Positions 1 through 12,045 of a stretch of DNA of 64,000 nucleotides are shown here, in pieces. This DNA is from Topomyia yanbarensis. Lineage: Eukaryota > Arthropoda > Insecta > Diptera > Culicidae. Below the pieces are notes generated by a model. It saw only the letters and a program-made list of their open reading frames with translations. It ran no database searches and was not told where the DNA came from. Each line of letters begins with the position of its first letter. Within the stretch, counting starts at the first letter, position 1. The position numbers were made by a program, and so were the translations under genes. The stretch covers positions 211,780,546 to 211,844,545 of the forward strand of contig NC_080670.1 of NCBI RefSeq assembly GCF_030247195.1, in the 5' to 3' direction.

Positions 1-990
1 TGCAGTTGAATGTTTGTTAGAGACAATGATTTGAACCTAGATGGCGTAGAAAAAAATAGACGTAGGACCACGTCTTTCTTAAATAGAGTGTCATTTCAAT
101 TTATCATATCACAAGAACATTACGTACAATTTTACCCTTTACATAGTTGCAACCGCTTCGCTAATTGCTATTGTAATTTCGCTACTCGAAACATAAATGT
201 TCAACATAAATTTAAAAAAAAAGCAAAACCATTTCTGCCTACTGTTTCAACAAAATTCGCAGCGAATTTTAGTGTAGAGGACAATTGCATGGCTAGTGCT
301 AGGATCCTACTGACACAGAGAATCCTTCCAAATTATTCTGAAAAAAAAGACTATTTTCTAAAATAATTTCATACCGCAGACGAACAGCTACTTGTCTAAT
401 CATTTTCTTTTTCAAATAACTGCCGATCTTATGGATAATGAGTTATATTGAGCACACCAACTGATTCGCACCCCCGTCATTCCACGTAAACACGTATGTA
501 GGTACATAATTACTCAATCTTTCATTGTTTTGTGACGGCAGTATCTCATCTTCACCCGTTGCTTAATTTGAATGCTGGCGCTGCCTGCCCGAGCAGTACT
601 GCGGGAATAAGGTTGATTGGATTATGAGACTACGGCTGCCATTGCGCAAGAAGTGTTGATTGAATCATTGTTTGGCTTTGCTTTGCATTCAATTGACAGG
701 AAATGGTCTCTCTTGACTTATGAGGTAGCACACAGAAGCATCTAAGATTCTATGTTTAATTAGTAGGGCGCTGCTGAGATTTGCAGGGCTTGCGAGGTGA
801 CGTAAGATCTCAGTCAGACATACATAGTACGATGAGGAAATTCCTTAAAAAATATCGTTAATTCGAATCATACTAGAACACTAGCTCTGCCTTTTACATA
901 CAGTCCAAAATATTTATCTCAAAACACTGCCGTCATTAATCGACGTCATCTTGGTTTCAATCTTTTGTGGAGTAAGTATTTGTTTTTAGT
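1..990. other. AT-rich stretch with no assignable feature
   Basis: No recognisable coding domain, inverted repeat or RNA gene was seen. A plus-strand open stretch at 10-366 begins at an ATG, but its composition is low complexity (Lys/Asn/Phe rich) and it matches no family I know, so it is treated as chance. Confidence 0.4.
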
Positions 991-996
991 GTACTC

Positions 997-1265
997 ATCA
1001 CAGCATGCTGTGTGTTTGACTGTCATCTTTCGTTTGTTTACTTTTTCGTACGGTTCGAATTCTTCATTTCCAAAAAGTCACGTGTTGAAAATGAAGTGAA
1101 AATTAAGGTTTTGGCTAAGTGACAAGAGTGTTACTATTGGTGAAAATTAGGAAAGTGCTTTGGAATTCATCTTGCGAGTGTAAAATCCACCACTAGCTTG
1201 GGGAACACTGTTCTTTGGATGGGCTACCAGGAAGATGAAGCAAACCCGCAACTTATAACCCGAAA
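997..1265 (+). mobile_element. Tc1-like (DD37E-type) transposon, 5' fragment
   Basis: This segment is closely similar, with small indels, to 22308-22550. The two share a CATCACAGYATGCTGTG block, a TTTCGTTTGTTTACTTTTT block, an AATGAAGTGAAAAT block and a short coding trace. In this copy the trace at 1197-1235 reads LGEHCSLDGLPGR and then stops. That peptide resembles the N-terminal DNA-binding part of Tc1/mariner transposases of the DD37E group; this is recall, not a search. No catalytic domain follows, so only the 5' end survives. Confidence 0.5.
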
Positions 1266-1387
1266 ATGAACCAGAAAGTAACTTCTCTAAAAATTTCATC
1301 TAATAATCACATGGATTTATGAAACTCACAGCAATTATCAGTGAATTTTTCTCATACAAAGTAGCGCTATTCAATCACTGAAACTCA

Positions 1388-1450
1388 GATTTTTTACCGT
1401 CTCATAGCATTCGACTCAGTTCGTCGAGATCTGAAAACATCTGTACGTGT
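1388..1450 (+). repeat. Fragment of the GGCCCGGAGGGCC-family repeat
   Basis: The block CATTCGACTCAGTTCGTCGA followed by a GATCTGAAAACATCTGT-like stretch matches the corresponding parts of the long repeat at 32840-32885 and 34015-34055. Only about 60 bp is recognisable here, so it is a truncated relic. Confidence 0.55.
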
Positions 1451-2499
1451 GAATTATAGTAAGCTTCAAATACCTGGGATTGCAGCACAGAAAATCGAAG
1501 ATAGTATCGAACCATTTCAAGTGAGTTCATGAAAAGAGAACTCCAAAAATCTAATGGCAATACAACTGACAAATTTTCGATTAAAACACGAATTTTCTCC
1601 GTAGTTCGATAGATTTTCATCATAGCAACTCTACCTTAGGCTACTCGGGACTTTTATTTATTTTTGAGAATCCTGCACGTGATGGAGTCAATTGCGAATA
1701 ACTTTTTTTGATCAACCCTTGCGTGTATAGCGCCAACTGATGGCGGAACCAATGATCATGTTCTTTATTTTGATGATTTTTCCATACAAACTAACTCGGC
1801 TGACATGTGGAAAATAGTCCCAACCTGGCGTCGAGAACCATTCTGCTATACATCTGTTTACACCTGTTCAATCATTGGGGCCCTTAGTTCACGTATAAAT
1901 ATACTCTGACTGAGACTTGCTCGGCGGCAGAATTTCTCCCGATACCTATACCCATTGCGTCAGCCTTTCAGCTCCCAATTTTGTCGCGATTTACTTGGAT
2001 AGTTTTCGGCGGTGGATCTATCGTACTCAACGGGCCAACCAGTAGGTACCGAGGTCGGTCCAGAGATTTCGAATGAATCGTAGCTTCCGGTTCGCTGGCG
2101 CCCGACGATCCACCGCTAAGCGCTGCACGCGACCTGCTCAATTTGGTACCCGACGGTGGAGCTAACATGAGGCTTCCCGTTAGGGTGTGGCTGTCCGGCG
2201 ATTCCAGGTCCAGCGTGGCGATCAGTACATTGGTAAGGACTCTTCATACCCGAATCTCTGAAGGTCACTTCCACTGTAGCCGTAACCTGACATAAATCGC
2301 GTTAAAAGTAAGTTCTCCGTGCTTCCTATTCATCAACGTGGACAGGTTCGGGATCAATCGGCGTGTCCATCTTCTATCCGCCGCGTTGCTCCACTTTTAC
2401 ATGGTTTCAATTCGTGTTCTTCGTCGGACTACTCTTCTATATCACTCCTGATATCCTACAACAATCTGAACGTGCTGTTCAAACACGACTTGTTTCTTC
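1451..2499. other. No supported feature
   Basis: Short open frames occur on both strands at 1402-1623 and 1968-2522, without family resemblance. The segment 1960-2300 is GC-richer than its surroundings, but no splice-bounded exon could be argued. Confidence 0.4.
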
Positions 2500-3480
2500 T
2501 TGTCTTTATTGCTGGAAACTAGGCCGAACTGCTGTATCGGCGAATTGTCATTTAGAACGCTTGGATTAAAAAAGACAAAGCTCACCACCAGGTGGCAATT
2601 AAATCGCGGTAATTACCGCCCGCTCCATCCCGAAGCCAAAAAATCCGTCATCGTAACACACTTTGTGTCGGCCGGATACAGCCAAACACCCATCTACAAG
2701 ATCCTGGCGCTCCTAGAGAAAGCGAAGAGTATTGAGCGCATGCCGGGGTTCGGCCGTCCGACGGTTTTGCGTGGCCGGAAGGCGCAGCAAGCACTGAAAC
2801 GAAAGATGGAATGCAAGGTGACGAAATCCTTCCGCACCATAGGTCGGGAGGTGGGTACTGATACTGGTTAGGCTGACAAACAGTATTTGGCCAACGAGGA
2901 CATCGTCAAAGTCGAGGTCAAAAGCGCAACCGACCATCCAAAAGCAGGGTCTTAAGCACAGTACTGCGAGTCAAAGACTTCAAGGTCTTTTCTGCGAAGC
3001 GCATCGGGGTTGTGATCATGCACGACGAGACGTACCTAAAGCTCGACGGCAATTACTGGCTATTTCACGTCTCCCTGGAAGGAGACGTAATGTACATCTC
3101 CCAAATGAAATTCCCAAAGAAGGTCTAGTGACTGACAATCAAAGAGAAGGAGATGTCAAAGCCGCTCTTCTTTTATTCGCAACTTGCGGTAAACGGGGAG
3201 GTGTACAGCATGAAATACTTACAGAAAGTTGCGGTTTTCAATAAGAACGGTTGCTGGAGGAGATGGTGAGTTGGAAGATCCCAGTCGTCCCCAAGAACGC
3301 CATCTCAGGAGAGAGATAATAGACTGTTATCAACCTCTTAGAACACCAGCAGTTTAAACGCAACGATGCATATGACTTTATACCAAGAACAGTGAACTGA
3401 CAAGTATTTGGACACTGCGACCAAACTGGACAGCTCTAAGTGCCGTGTCGATATTCAGGATATGTCCCAGACACATTGGT
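2500..3480 (+). pseudogene. Decayed Tc1-like (DD37E-type) transposase
   Basis: The N-terminal helix-turn-helix region is still open at about 2569-2871. It contains a GFGRPTVL-type stretch like the GRPR box between the two DNA-binding motifs of Tc1/mariner transposases. Downstream, in shifted frames, 3015-3050 reads VVIMHDETYLKLDGNY, which matches the first catalytic-Asp block (normally MDDETYVK). About 3154-3250 reads MSKPLFFYSQLAVNGEVY and then MKYLQKV, matching the SKPLF...VNGEVY..KCLQKR region of the same family. Frameshifts and stops separate these blocks, and the third catalytic Glu block (PNCPQLRPIE) was not found. The element is therefore inactive. It is a separate copy from those at 997 and 22300. 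The termini could not be fixed. Confidence 0.65.
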
Positions 3481-4126
3481 AATTTACTGATTCAATTTAA
3501 CATGCGATTTTGACATCCTGATGCTTTTTATTTGGACAATGCCCAATTCAAAAGTTAAAACGTTTCCAACCAGCTTATTGTGTGCACTGAAAACATATAA
3601 AATTATCTGGCAACACTGGTGCTGTGATACAAATGTCAAACTGCCTACGTTCTTGTTTATGAATCCCATTTTAACTAGCTCGTTTTTTAGCGTTATCGAT
3701 GCAGTAAATGTTAACTTTCATTATTATTTTTGTATTGATAAATGAAAAAGTAAAATTTGGTCATTCAAGAAAAAATAAATTTCTTTTTATAATACTTACA
3801 TTGATAGAGTATAACTTTCTAAATGTAGCAATGCATATTTCTAGCGCTTAATACTTTTTACCGATTTTAAGTTAATTTTCTAGGAAAATGTAATCATGTT
3901 CTTGTTTGACATTATTGGTTTTACTTGACAACAATTTAGCCACCTGGGGTTAGTATTTTTGACATTTATCCTAACCAAAGTAAAAGTTGTTCACTAGAAG
4001 CAGCTTTGTTAATTTAATTTAAGAAAAACTATTTTTTTATAATACTACGTACAAACGACAAATATTCGACTCAAAGGCCTTAGTATAAAGGTACGCAAAG
4101 AGTGTGCAGAGAGTGAAACCAAAACA
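3481..4126. other. AT-rich stretch, probably transposon flank
   Basis: No coding signal. It may include the 3' untranslated end of the preceding Tc1-like relic, but no terminal repeat matching its 5' side was recognised. Confidence 0.3.
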
Positions 4127-4208
4127 GTCTACCTATCGAGCAAAATTAGAATCCAGCTTTGCTGCAGAGATATCAGAGATGGATTCCAATTGTGCTCGAT
4201 AGGTAGAC
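4127..4208. mobile_element. Small palindromic MITE or hairpin element
   Basis: Arms 4127-4155 and 4180-4208 are inverted copies matching at 27 of 29 positions. Each starts with GTCTACCTATCGAGCA at its outer end, with a 24-nt loop between. Such snapback sequences are typical remains of miniature inverted-repeat elements. No target duplication was identified. Confidence 0.6.
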
Positions 4209-7200
4209 TTTTATTGACTTCTTTGTGCAACTGTTCTCTATAAACTGTGATTCGACTGAATTAACCTTCCATTTATCTGCCTTGGCCCCTATTATTTTGT
4301 TGGATTAACTGTCAAGTAAACCAGCACATGTGGCTAAAACCCTTGTCTAGTAAGGCCTAATCCATTAGACGTTTGTTTGACAATTCAGCGGTGGGTTCTG
4401 TCAACAAGTCTACTCCTGCGAACAGAAAAAACTCGTCCGACAAACATCTTTCGTTAGTCCGATTCGTTTGATGTTGGATCGAATCAACGATGTTGTTGGA
4501 CGTCGCACCCCTCGGAGTAACGTCAGAAGAAGTAAACAAGAAATAATCAGCTGATCAGAAACGTCTCATGGATTGCCTAATTGTGTCAAATAAGAGTCTA
4601 TTTACATTATCGTGAAAAATCAATTAAAAATCATTCCGCATGATAATAAAACAATAATAGATGCAGGCTATTCATCATTTAATGACCGTATTGCTAAAAA
4701 AAACATTACAAACAAAAGCTTCTTCAACGTCAGTTTACAGCGTTTCGCGTACATTGCACGGGTCATTAACACCTTAAATGGATGCGAGCAAAAAAATGTG
4801 TAACCAAATCATTAGCGCTGTAAACGGCATCGTGTCATGTTGAAGTTGAAGCAACTGTATTTTTGTTTTTTATTTTCTTTACATCTAATACACTAATCGG
4901 CAACTGGTAGGCCGTTTTTTTGTCTGTTCGGTCATCCGTTCGCTCCTCTGGCCTGGATTATTTTGGTTTTGCCCGATTTGCTAGTTGCCATTGGCGGCAA
5001 CTAGTTAGAGGGGTACCTACGTTATTATGGCCGGGTGTGTGTATGTGTTTAGTGTAGTTATATGCTTCGAACAATCGATTACATTTTGCTCAGGCGGCTG
5101 TGAACAAATTGCATCATGGCGCGGAGTAGGCGCCGCCTGCGATTTGCCCGCTTGGTGAAATGGTACTATGCGCGGTACGTGCACGCACCCATGTAACAAG
5201 AAGGCCGAATAGACCTTTTTACGTAACAGGAGTTGTTAGCTTTGCGAACTATTTGGTTGTTACATGGTAGAGCAATGTGCCGGTTGTGCACCCAAAAATA
5301 CGATGGATGCGAAAGAGAATTTTGGTAAACCTGACTATGAAAGTGTAAAAAGATTCTTGTTCAGCTGCATCGGAAAAAAATAAAACAGTACATGGCTTAA
5401 TGACCCATTCTCTAACATTTTAAATCAAGTCTGAAGTTATAGATGTATATCATTTTGAGCGACTGTAGTTTTGGGTGTAAATATAAAGGGTACAAAATTA
5501 ACCTGTTTGTTATTACGGGAGGGTGTTCCGCTTAAGGCGTGTTATCGACCATGTATCACAGATGCTTAACACGGGAAGGATGATAGCAAACACTGAGGTC
5601 TTTAGCTTCTATTCGGACAAGTCCTTGGAGAAATTGAATCGAGGAACTTTTTTCTGTAAGTTGCATTGAGGAACTTTTGTGTCAGTATTATTGCATCGGT
5701 GGGTATTTACCCACACAATTTATTTATTTTGCTCACCATTTGGTCACCCAAGCGAAATGATTCACCGTAGGCACAGCGTTTTTTTTCCATCACCTCTGTT
5801 ACTGCCGCATTCGCCACAGGCTACCTGGATTCGCTTCTCACTCGAAGCGTGGTGTGGTACACAGGCTGACCTACAAACAGCTGCAGCAGCTTCATACCTA
5901 TTACCAGAGAGAGAGAGAGAGACCAGACTCCCAAGACCGGTGCGATGAAAAGATAAATAAAAATTACGCTTTTAGCGCAATAGTTGTCAAACAAGTTGTC
6001 GCAATTCCAAAACCAGATACGCAAACTCGGCTTTGCTGCAGCTGAACAAGTTTGACACAGCCGCGCGTTCCCCAAGGGGGACATTTGCAAGCTTTGAGAT
6101 GGATATTATGGCAAGCGCAACATTCTTGCTCTCAACGACAAGAATCCATCAATGCGTCGCTCAGAATCACAGCATGCGTTGTTCGGGCTCCGATCTGACA
6201 GCAATTGAGCAATTGCGCTTTGATCGCCGACTGATGTGAACTGTGGTGAAGTGAAAGTTGGCGACAGGGTTCAGAGCAAATTGGTATGCGCTGTATGCGC
6301 GATTTGGTCCGAGTATGCAGCCCCCCTCCCCTTAGTAATACCCTGAGGCGTTACACAATCCGACGATCACTCGATGCGTAATCGATGCCGTCAGCGTAAG
6401 TGTCTCAGTTCTCTTTGCCAACGAGTTGAGTTGTTTGTTTCAAACAGGTTGATTAAAAGTGTGTTTTTTTTCGCAGAAGCCATAATTAAATGCAAGCTAG
6501 CCAACGGCGTTGATTGGAGAAGGATATTGGATGACCTTGCGGGGTAGGTATTTCTGAAAAAAAACCCATTGGCTGAATCGATCGCGGATAGTTAATTTGG
6601 TGACGGTTGATTGCTCTACACAAATTGGTTTTATTTTTCTTGTCCTAAGGACATTCGGTGAGGCCAATAATTTGTGTTTCACAAAAACGGATATTACTCA
6701 TGATGCCTTAGGTTTCGAAGGCGATCGCGCGCTTCAGCGCACCTAAACCTTACACCACATCACTAACGATCCATCACTTTCAGCCGCGACAAACCTTCCG
6801 CAATCCTGTCACGTCGGTCAAGATCTCTCGCCTTTTGGCTTTTCTTCATGTCGATCGGCATTAGTGATGCACATCAGGGGCGTCCGGTTCGCTCGGCGGG
6901 TTGGTTCGATGAACTTTACCTGTAGGAAACATCATCTGAGACGGTACTGTGACTGAAGCTACTGTAACCTTTTTACCACCACCACGACCACCGGCGAGAG
7001 AGAGAGACAGAAGGAGGTAGCTGACCCTGTTGATGACCGTGACGATGCCGACGACGATGAGACGGGTCAACTCTCGCCTGAACTTTCGGGCACATCGCCG
7101 GCAAGTATACAGGTTGTATTGCCATCACGTACAGGACTTCGTCTGCGGAATGTTTTAATGCGTTGCTCGTAGGAGTGTTGCTAGTCGATGATGCTGTTAG

Positions 7201-7514
7201 TGATGGACGTTAGATAACGTAGTGTCCGTATGTAAATTGTTCCCGTAACTTGACGTGACGGAAATTTCAAGGGTGTTTCCGGCTACTGACCATGGGATGA
7301 AAGTTGAGGCCGTGAGACGTGATCCAGATAACAATTCTGTCGTTGTTGAAAAATTTACGCGCTGTGATCAATTGCCCCCGGACCAATAAGAGAAAAAATC
7401 TGTGGGGCAATTGTGCGTTTCTCAATCATGAACACTAGGATACCATAGTTGGTTATGTTCATCATAAAAAATGATGCAAAAGAAAAACTTTCTGGGTACA
7501 ATAAAATCAAGTTG
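4209..7514. other. Unassigned DNA with GA microsatellites
   Basis: There are short GA tracts near 5907-5922 and 6996-7009 and a TG-rich tract near 5030-5050. A polypyrimidine tract ending TTCGCAG near 6465-6476 resembles a splice acceptor, but no open exon with a donor could be paired with it. GC is higher at 6030-6350 and 6720-7140, without a recognisable protein. Confidence 0.4.
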
Positions 7515-7750
7515 CATTTTTGTGTTTCGAATTCATCTCGTCAGTAACTAACCCCAACTTAGGACCATATTGGACGATGTATTTGAACTGGTACCTAAAT
7601 TGGCACTAGTTAGACACTGAATCCAAACTGTCCTAGGAAATATATGACGCCTACAGTAACTGATTAGTCCAGATTGATGTCCCGGGAAGCAAATACAGGG
7701 GCTGACGAGAAAGTGAAAACGAACTCTTGTTTTTTTTTGACTAGGGAAAC
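7515..7750. repeat. MITE-derived repeat fragments
   Basis: At 7530-7560 the sequence CTCGTCAGTAACTAACCCCAACTTA matches the terminal arms of the palindromic element at 8849-8975 and the segment at 61390-61415. About 7700-7735 is the reverse complement of 15620-15650 (core ACAAGAGTTCGTTTTC). These are short dispersed repeats without an intact structure. Confidence 0.45.
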
Positions 7751-7964
7751 AAAATCATCGTTTATTGCCAAACCCCCAACTTAATTTAAGTTAGGCGTTA
7801 CGCCCGTTATGCAAGTTCATTTAATCCAATTTATTTATATTTTGATGTTTAGAGCAAATGCATAGACCAAAACGAAATAACAGATTTTTTTTAACAAATT
7901 GTATTGAAAATCAGGTCTTGTGTAAAATAACATAAAATAACCTTTTTATATGAGAAAGGCAATA

Positions 7965-9365
7965 TAATATATCAATGGGATAAATCTCAGTCTACCTTCT
8001 CATCTCGCCTAGAGTAGAAGTTAAAAATCGTTCTGCAGCAAATACCAATAAATTAGTCAATTTCAATTACCCACTTCTCTGTCGCTTTCAATTTAAGTGC
8101 GTAGCAATAAATCGTTTTCCTACTTACTGTGCAATATTGACTTTTCAAAATGCCCCGTAAGACCGGCCATTTAACATACACTAATAGAAATACAAATTGA
8201 ACTCTATCTGGCAGAAGCTAACATCCTACAACTTCACCATATTTCATATGAATTATGTTCAATAACAATAACAAAGTAGAGTCAATCGTTTCCAATCCCC
8301 GTATATTCAGACAATGACTTTATAGAGGAACGCTTACATGATTTATCACCGCGCACTCCTGACATCGTGGTTAGAAAACTCATGTCAAGGTACGGGGAAT
8401 TAGATTTCGTCACAGCTGATATTTGACGGATCTTCATTCCCATTCCCATGCTCGTGCGATGAGAAAGCGTCCGATCAAACCAATACCTTCGTACGTAACA
8501 ATTGTTTGCAGATCAACTATCAAATCATCAAATGGGACAATAAATCAGACAACGCTGGTTACCCACCCAGGTCAGATTCCTACGTGTCAATTCTTCAATG
8601 AGACGATTCACGCAGAAGCAGTTAAAAACGCCAGTTTGCTAAACTACCAACTGCAAAATATACGGATCTGGAAGTAACAAATACTCACTCTACGATGGTC
8701 GCGCACAGTGCCTTCAAGCCAACAACCAGTACCACAAACAAAGGAGCGAATGTCACTGAGGGCCTATGCACAATAACGACCCATAGGAACAAGAAGCAAA
8801 CAAAAACATTTTACTGTGAACAGTTGGAAAGTAGTATGATTTTTTATTGTGTCTGATTTTCCTCGTCAGTAACTAAAACCAACTTTACACTTGTTAGATA
8901 AGCGCCAATTTGGTGCTAACTTATCTAACTAGCATTAAGTTCGTGTTAGTTACTGACGAGTAGAATCCGAAACACTAAAAAAAACATACTCATCCAAAAA
9001 GTTTCCCGCCTGGGAATTTAGCAAAGAAAGTAGTACCGATGACGAAATGAATGTAAATGACAATGCGAGAGACTGACTGATGAATGCCAGAGACAGACTG
9101 ATGAATGCCAGTTGTATAACATGACGGCAATCCCAAAACCAAAAACCCTGTACAATAAGTAACCAACATCTAGTATAACCAAATCTAATTTTCGCAATTT
9201 CGCAACAATAAAACCAGCTCACGATGTCTCCAACCACCGTGCTGCGCCTAGCACCTCCAAACCAACAGCCTGTACTGCCAACGAAGAAGCAAATGACAAG
9301 GAAGACGGATATACTATTGAACGACGGAAGTCGCAAGAACAGAACGTGCTTCGCAAAACCAGCTT
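7965..9365 (+). pseudogene. Gag-like retroelement ORF1 remnant, copy A
   Basis: The 5' leader (7970-8030, with CAGTCTACCTTCTCATCT) matches the leader of copy C at about 55868-55925. A decayed reading frame follows an ATG near 8151. In shifted frames it shows a basic segment and then, at 8455-8680, a stretch ending HPGQIPTCQFFNETIHAEAV. This resembles a single CxxCxxxxHxxxxC knuckle with some Cys lost. A later segment (about 9235-9340) reads like the acidic/basic tail EDGYTIERRKSQEQ seen in retroelement gag-like ORF1 proteins. The frame is broken by stops, by the MITE at 8849-8975 and by a 21-bp tandem duplication near 9068-9110. No reverse transcriptase is attached, so the clade is not determined. 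Confidence 0.45.
8849..8975. mobile_element. Palindromic MITE, 127 bp
   Basis: The ends are imperfect inverted repeats of about 38 bp: GTGTCTGATTTTCCTCGTCA at the left and the inverse of GTGTTTCGGATTCTACTCGT at the right. The centre holds a second hairpin (GTTAGATAAG... CTTATCTAAC). It interrupts the gag-like remnant of copy A. The arm motif CTCGTCAGTAACTAACACCAAC recurs at 7530 and 61390, so this is a dispersed family. Confidence 0.6.
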
Positions 9366-9627
9366 CAAATATATTAGGAGCATAAACATCCTTTAAAAAA
9401 TTCGAATACGATTCTGCATATACTCAGGCAAATCGATCAATATTTGCACGTTCTGAAAGAGGTGTTGTTAGGTATAACTCTCTGCTCCGACTGATTATTA
9501 ACCGATTTCAATAGGTGTCGTTACATATGGAAAATTAGCGACTAGATTTCATTTTCATTTCAGTTTCCAATAAATGGATGTCCAAGTGTCCATAAAGTTT
9601 ATGGACATTTCAAACGTATTTTAATAA

Positions 9628-10808
9628 AGTGGTCGGAAATGCCAAAAAAACGTGAACTTAATTTACTAGTGGCCAAACCATCGAATCTGTTCACATCGTG
9701 TCTTTGGAGGAATTGTTCGTATGAATATTCTCCACAATCTGATAAAAATTAAATTGAGGCATGACTTACTATGATTGAACTATAAAAATTAGCTTTTTAT
9801 ACTGACGAAGTAGAAAGTTGGTGTCTTCGACAAAGTTTTAGAAATGCTCATAATGAAGAATTTTGTTGTGAACTTGAACTTGTAGGACGATTTATAAAGC
9901 GTTTTCTAAGGCAACCCCTTTAAATTTAGTTTTTTAATATAACTTTTTTCATTGTGACTTCGTGCAAACGATGTTCCAGACAAATGTATGAAAACCACAT
10001 AATATTGTTGAAGACTGCATGTAAAACATAAATTATTGTTGAAGACTGAAGGTGCGTGGCGCACATCTCTTGTAAAAATACTCATTCGTTTTAGAGTTAT
10101 TGAAGAATTTTAATTTTTTTTACACCAACTTCAACTGGGTATAAGAGAGAAAAGAGCAAACCAAAATGGACGAGCGGGCACTATTTTCAATGTCCAGTTA
10201 CGCATAATAATGGTAAGAAGGTTTAATGCGTAGCACTCCGAAGCCCTATGAATAGGGTAAGCTCACTTTGCAATGTTTTTTTCATATAAAATCAACGAAC
10301 AATTTTTTTTTCGGCTTCTTTTCGCAAAATTTTGTTATTAATGGCAAAAAATGTTAAAATCTTCAATATCTTTGAAATCAAAGAGTATTTTTACTTGCGG
10401 TCTTCAATAATATTATGTGGTTTTAATGCCTCCACATTTGCTTGGAACAGTGTTTGCAGTTTTGCACGAAAAGTCGTAGTGGACAAAGTTATATTAAAAA
10501 AAACTAAATTTAGGAGTGTTGCCATAGAAAACGCTTTATAAAGCGATTACTTTAAGTCCTACAAGTTCAAGCTGTTCAACAAAATTCTTTATAACGAGCA
10601 TTTCTACAACATTACATTACACCAACTTTCTACTTCGTCAGCATAAAAAGTTAATTTTTTTAGTTTGATCGAAGTAAGCCACGCCTAATTTAATTTTTAT
10701 CAGGTTGTGGGGAATATTCATACGAAAAATTCGTACAAAGATACCCTGTGAATATATTCGATGGTTTGGGCCCTAGTGAAGTTCACATTTTTGGGGGTTC
10801 CGACCACT
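9628..10808. mobile_element. Foldback element with about 490-bp inverted arms
   Basis: The left arm (9628 to about 10130) is an inverted, diverged copy of the right arm (about 10320-10808). Matching landmarks are AGTGGTCGGAA at the left end against TTCCGACCACT at the right, TTCGTATGAATATTC against GAATATTCATACGAA, CTTTCTACTTCGTC against its inverse, and TTTATAAAGCG against CGCTTTATAAAG. The arms differ by substitutions and small indels, and the spacer is about 190 bp. No transposase is encoded. A convincing target duplication was not found, so the boundaries are approximate. Confidence 0.7.
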
Positions 10809-11268
10809 ATGCAGCGGTGTCTTTTGATGACTCCTTCTCCATAACAAACATTTACCTAATTTGTTGAACTGAGTCGTTTGGTTCACAAGACTAGGTCTAG
10901 GCCTCAGAGAAAAATGTTTGAGGGTTTCTGTACGTTTATTTTAACAACACGTTCAAAAATCCCCCCTGATTATTTTCTGCGTCTGGTTGCTCATAATATT
11001 AAAAAAAAATGTTTTCGCGAACGAATTCTATCTTATAACTTTTCCATGATATTGAGAATGCTTTTGACAACTTTCAAATCAATCGGGAAGGTGATGCAGT
11101 AACTACATGCAATGCTTAACAACCGACGCGTGTACTCAACGTTAAGACTAGTAGGAATCAGTAAACTGAAAGGTCTGCGGATACCCTCAAGGTAGTGTGC
11201 TGTCACCACTTTTACGGCATGTTTTCGTCGATGGCTTAAGCTTGATTTATCGGTGTCGTTTATCATAC
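10809..11268. other. No supported feature
   Basis: Only short open stretches on both strands; nothing recognisable. Confidence 0.35.
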
Positions 11269-11269
11269 G

Positions 11270-11357
11270 GGGCCCTATTTCCGCAGCCACGTAACATAGT
11301 GACTAGAAGGAAATTTCCTTCTAGTCACTAGGTGCCGCGACTGTGAGGATAGGGCCC
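11270..11357. mobile_element. Small palindromic element with a perfect 34-bp core
   Basis: The core 11297-11330 is a perfect inverted repeat: TAGTGACTAGAAGGAAA followed at once by its reverse complement. The outer ends also pair (GGGCCCTAT at 11270-11278 with ATAGGGCCC at 11349-11357). This is a compact hairpin typical of MITE-derived sequence. Confidence 0.6.
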
Positions 11358-11714
11358 ATAATCACAGGTATTCACATTAACACGCTTTTTGATTAGAGAC
11401 GAGCCTTAACTGGTTTGCTCACATCGATTTCGGAATCATGAGAACATGGATGACATTTGGTCAATGCAGACAGACTTTAGAAAGATTTTACGGATTTGGT
11501 GCATACATTAGATTTACAAAGAAGTAGACAGACCATTACTGGCATATAGTGGCCTTAGTTCGTGGCAGAACGATAAGTTACAACAATTCCGTCAAAGTTA
11601 TCTATCTGCAGAGGATCATGATGATAATTAATTAATTTTTTGGGTTTTGTCGTGTCAATATCTTATTTTAAGGCTTGTTGGTGGTAGTTAAACGAATGCA
11701 ATTATGGGAAAAAT

Positions 11715-11805
11715 TCCCACAAAGACAGTATTCGAACCGCAACCCTTGGGACTCGGGCCTTATGTTCAAACCTTTGTGCTATCTCTGAGCTATGATGATT
11801 TCCCA
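11715..11805 (-). repeat. tRNA-derived SINE head, minus strand
   Basis: Read on the minus strand, a TAGCTCAGAGATAGCACAA box (A-box like) is followed about 35 nt later by AAGGGTTGCGGTTCGAATAC, which contains the B-box core GGTTCGAAT. The spacing and sequence are those of an RNA polymerase III internal promoter. A tRNA fold with acceptor pairing is not evident, so this is a SINE head and not a tRNA gene. Confidence 0.55.
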
Positions 11806-11944
11806 GAAAGAACACATTAGTTTCGCAATGGTGACAGTGATCGTACCACTGCAAGGGACCAGAGATCGACAATCTCTATTAGCTCTGTCACTCACCCAAG
11901 TACGATGGGTAATGAACTAAAATCAGGCATCAGACGATGATAAA

Positions 11945-12045
11945 AACCCCGGCCTTGGTATCTAACGGGTTAATTAAATAGATTTGTGCATTGGGTCGAA
12001 GTCCCAAGGGTTGCATGTTCAAATCTTTTTCACATAATCGCTTTC
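11945..12045 (+). repeat. Second tRNA-derived SINE head, plus strand
   Basis: An A-box-like CTTGGTATCTAACGGGTTAA is followed by AAGTCCCAAGGGTTGCATGT then TCAAATC, a B-box relic. The stretch AGTCCCAAGGGTTGC is shared with the minus-strand head at 11715-11805, so the two heads lie in inverted orientation about 200 bp apart. Confidence 0.45.

Noticed and set aside
10..366. 118-codon plus-strand frame at the left edge
   Set aside because: Low-complexity residues, no domain and no continuation; expected by chance in AT-rich DNA.
5679..6239. Cluster of overlapping frames near the GA microsatellite
   Set aside because: Several phases are open at once; no family resemblance; composition effect.
9068..9110. 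Direct repeats that could suggest a CRISPR-like array
   Set aside because: Only two adjacent 21-bp copies with no spacer; simple tandem duplication inside a retroelement relic.
11715..12045. tRNA genes
   Set aside because: Box A and B words are present but acceptor-stem pairing and an anticodon loop are not; these are SINE heads.
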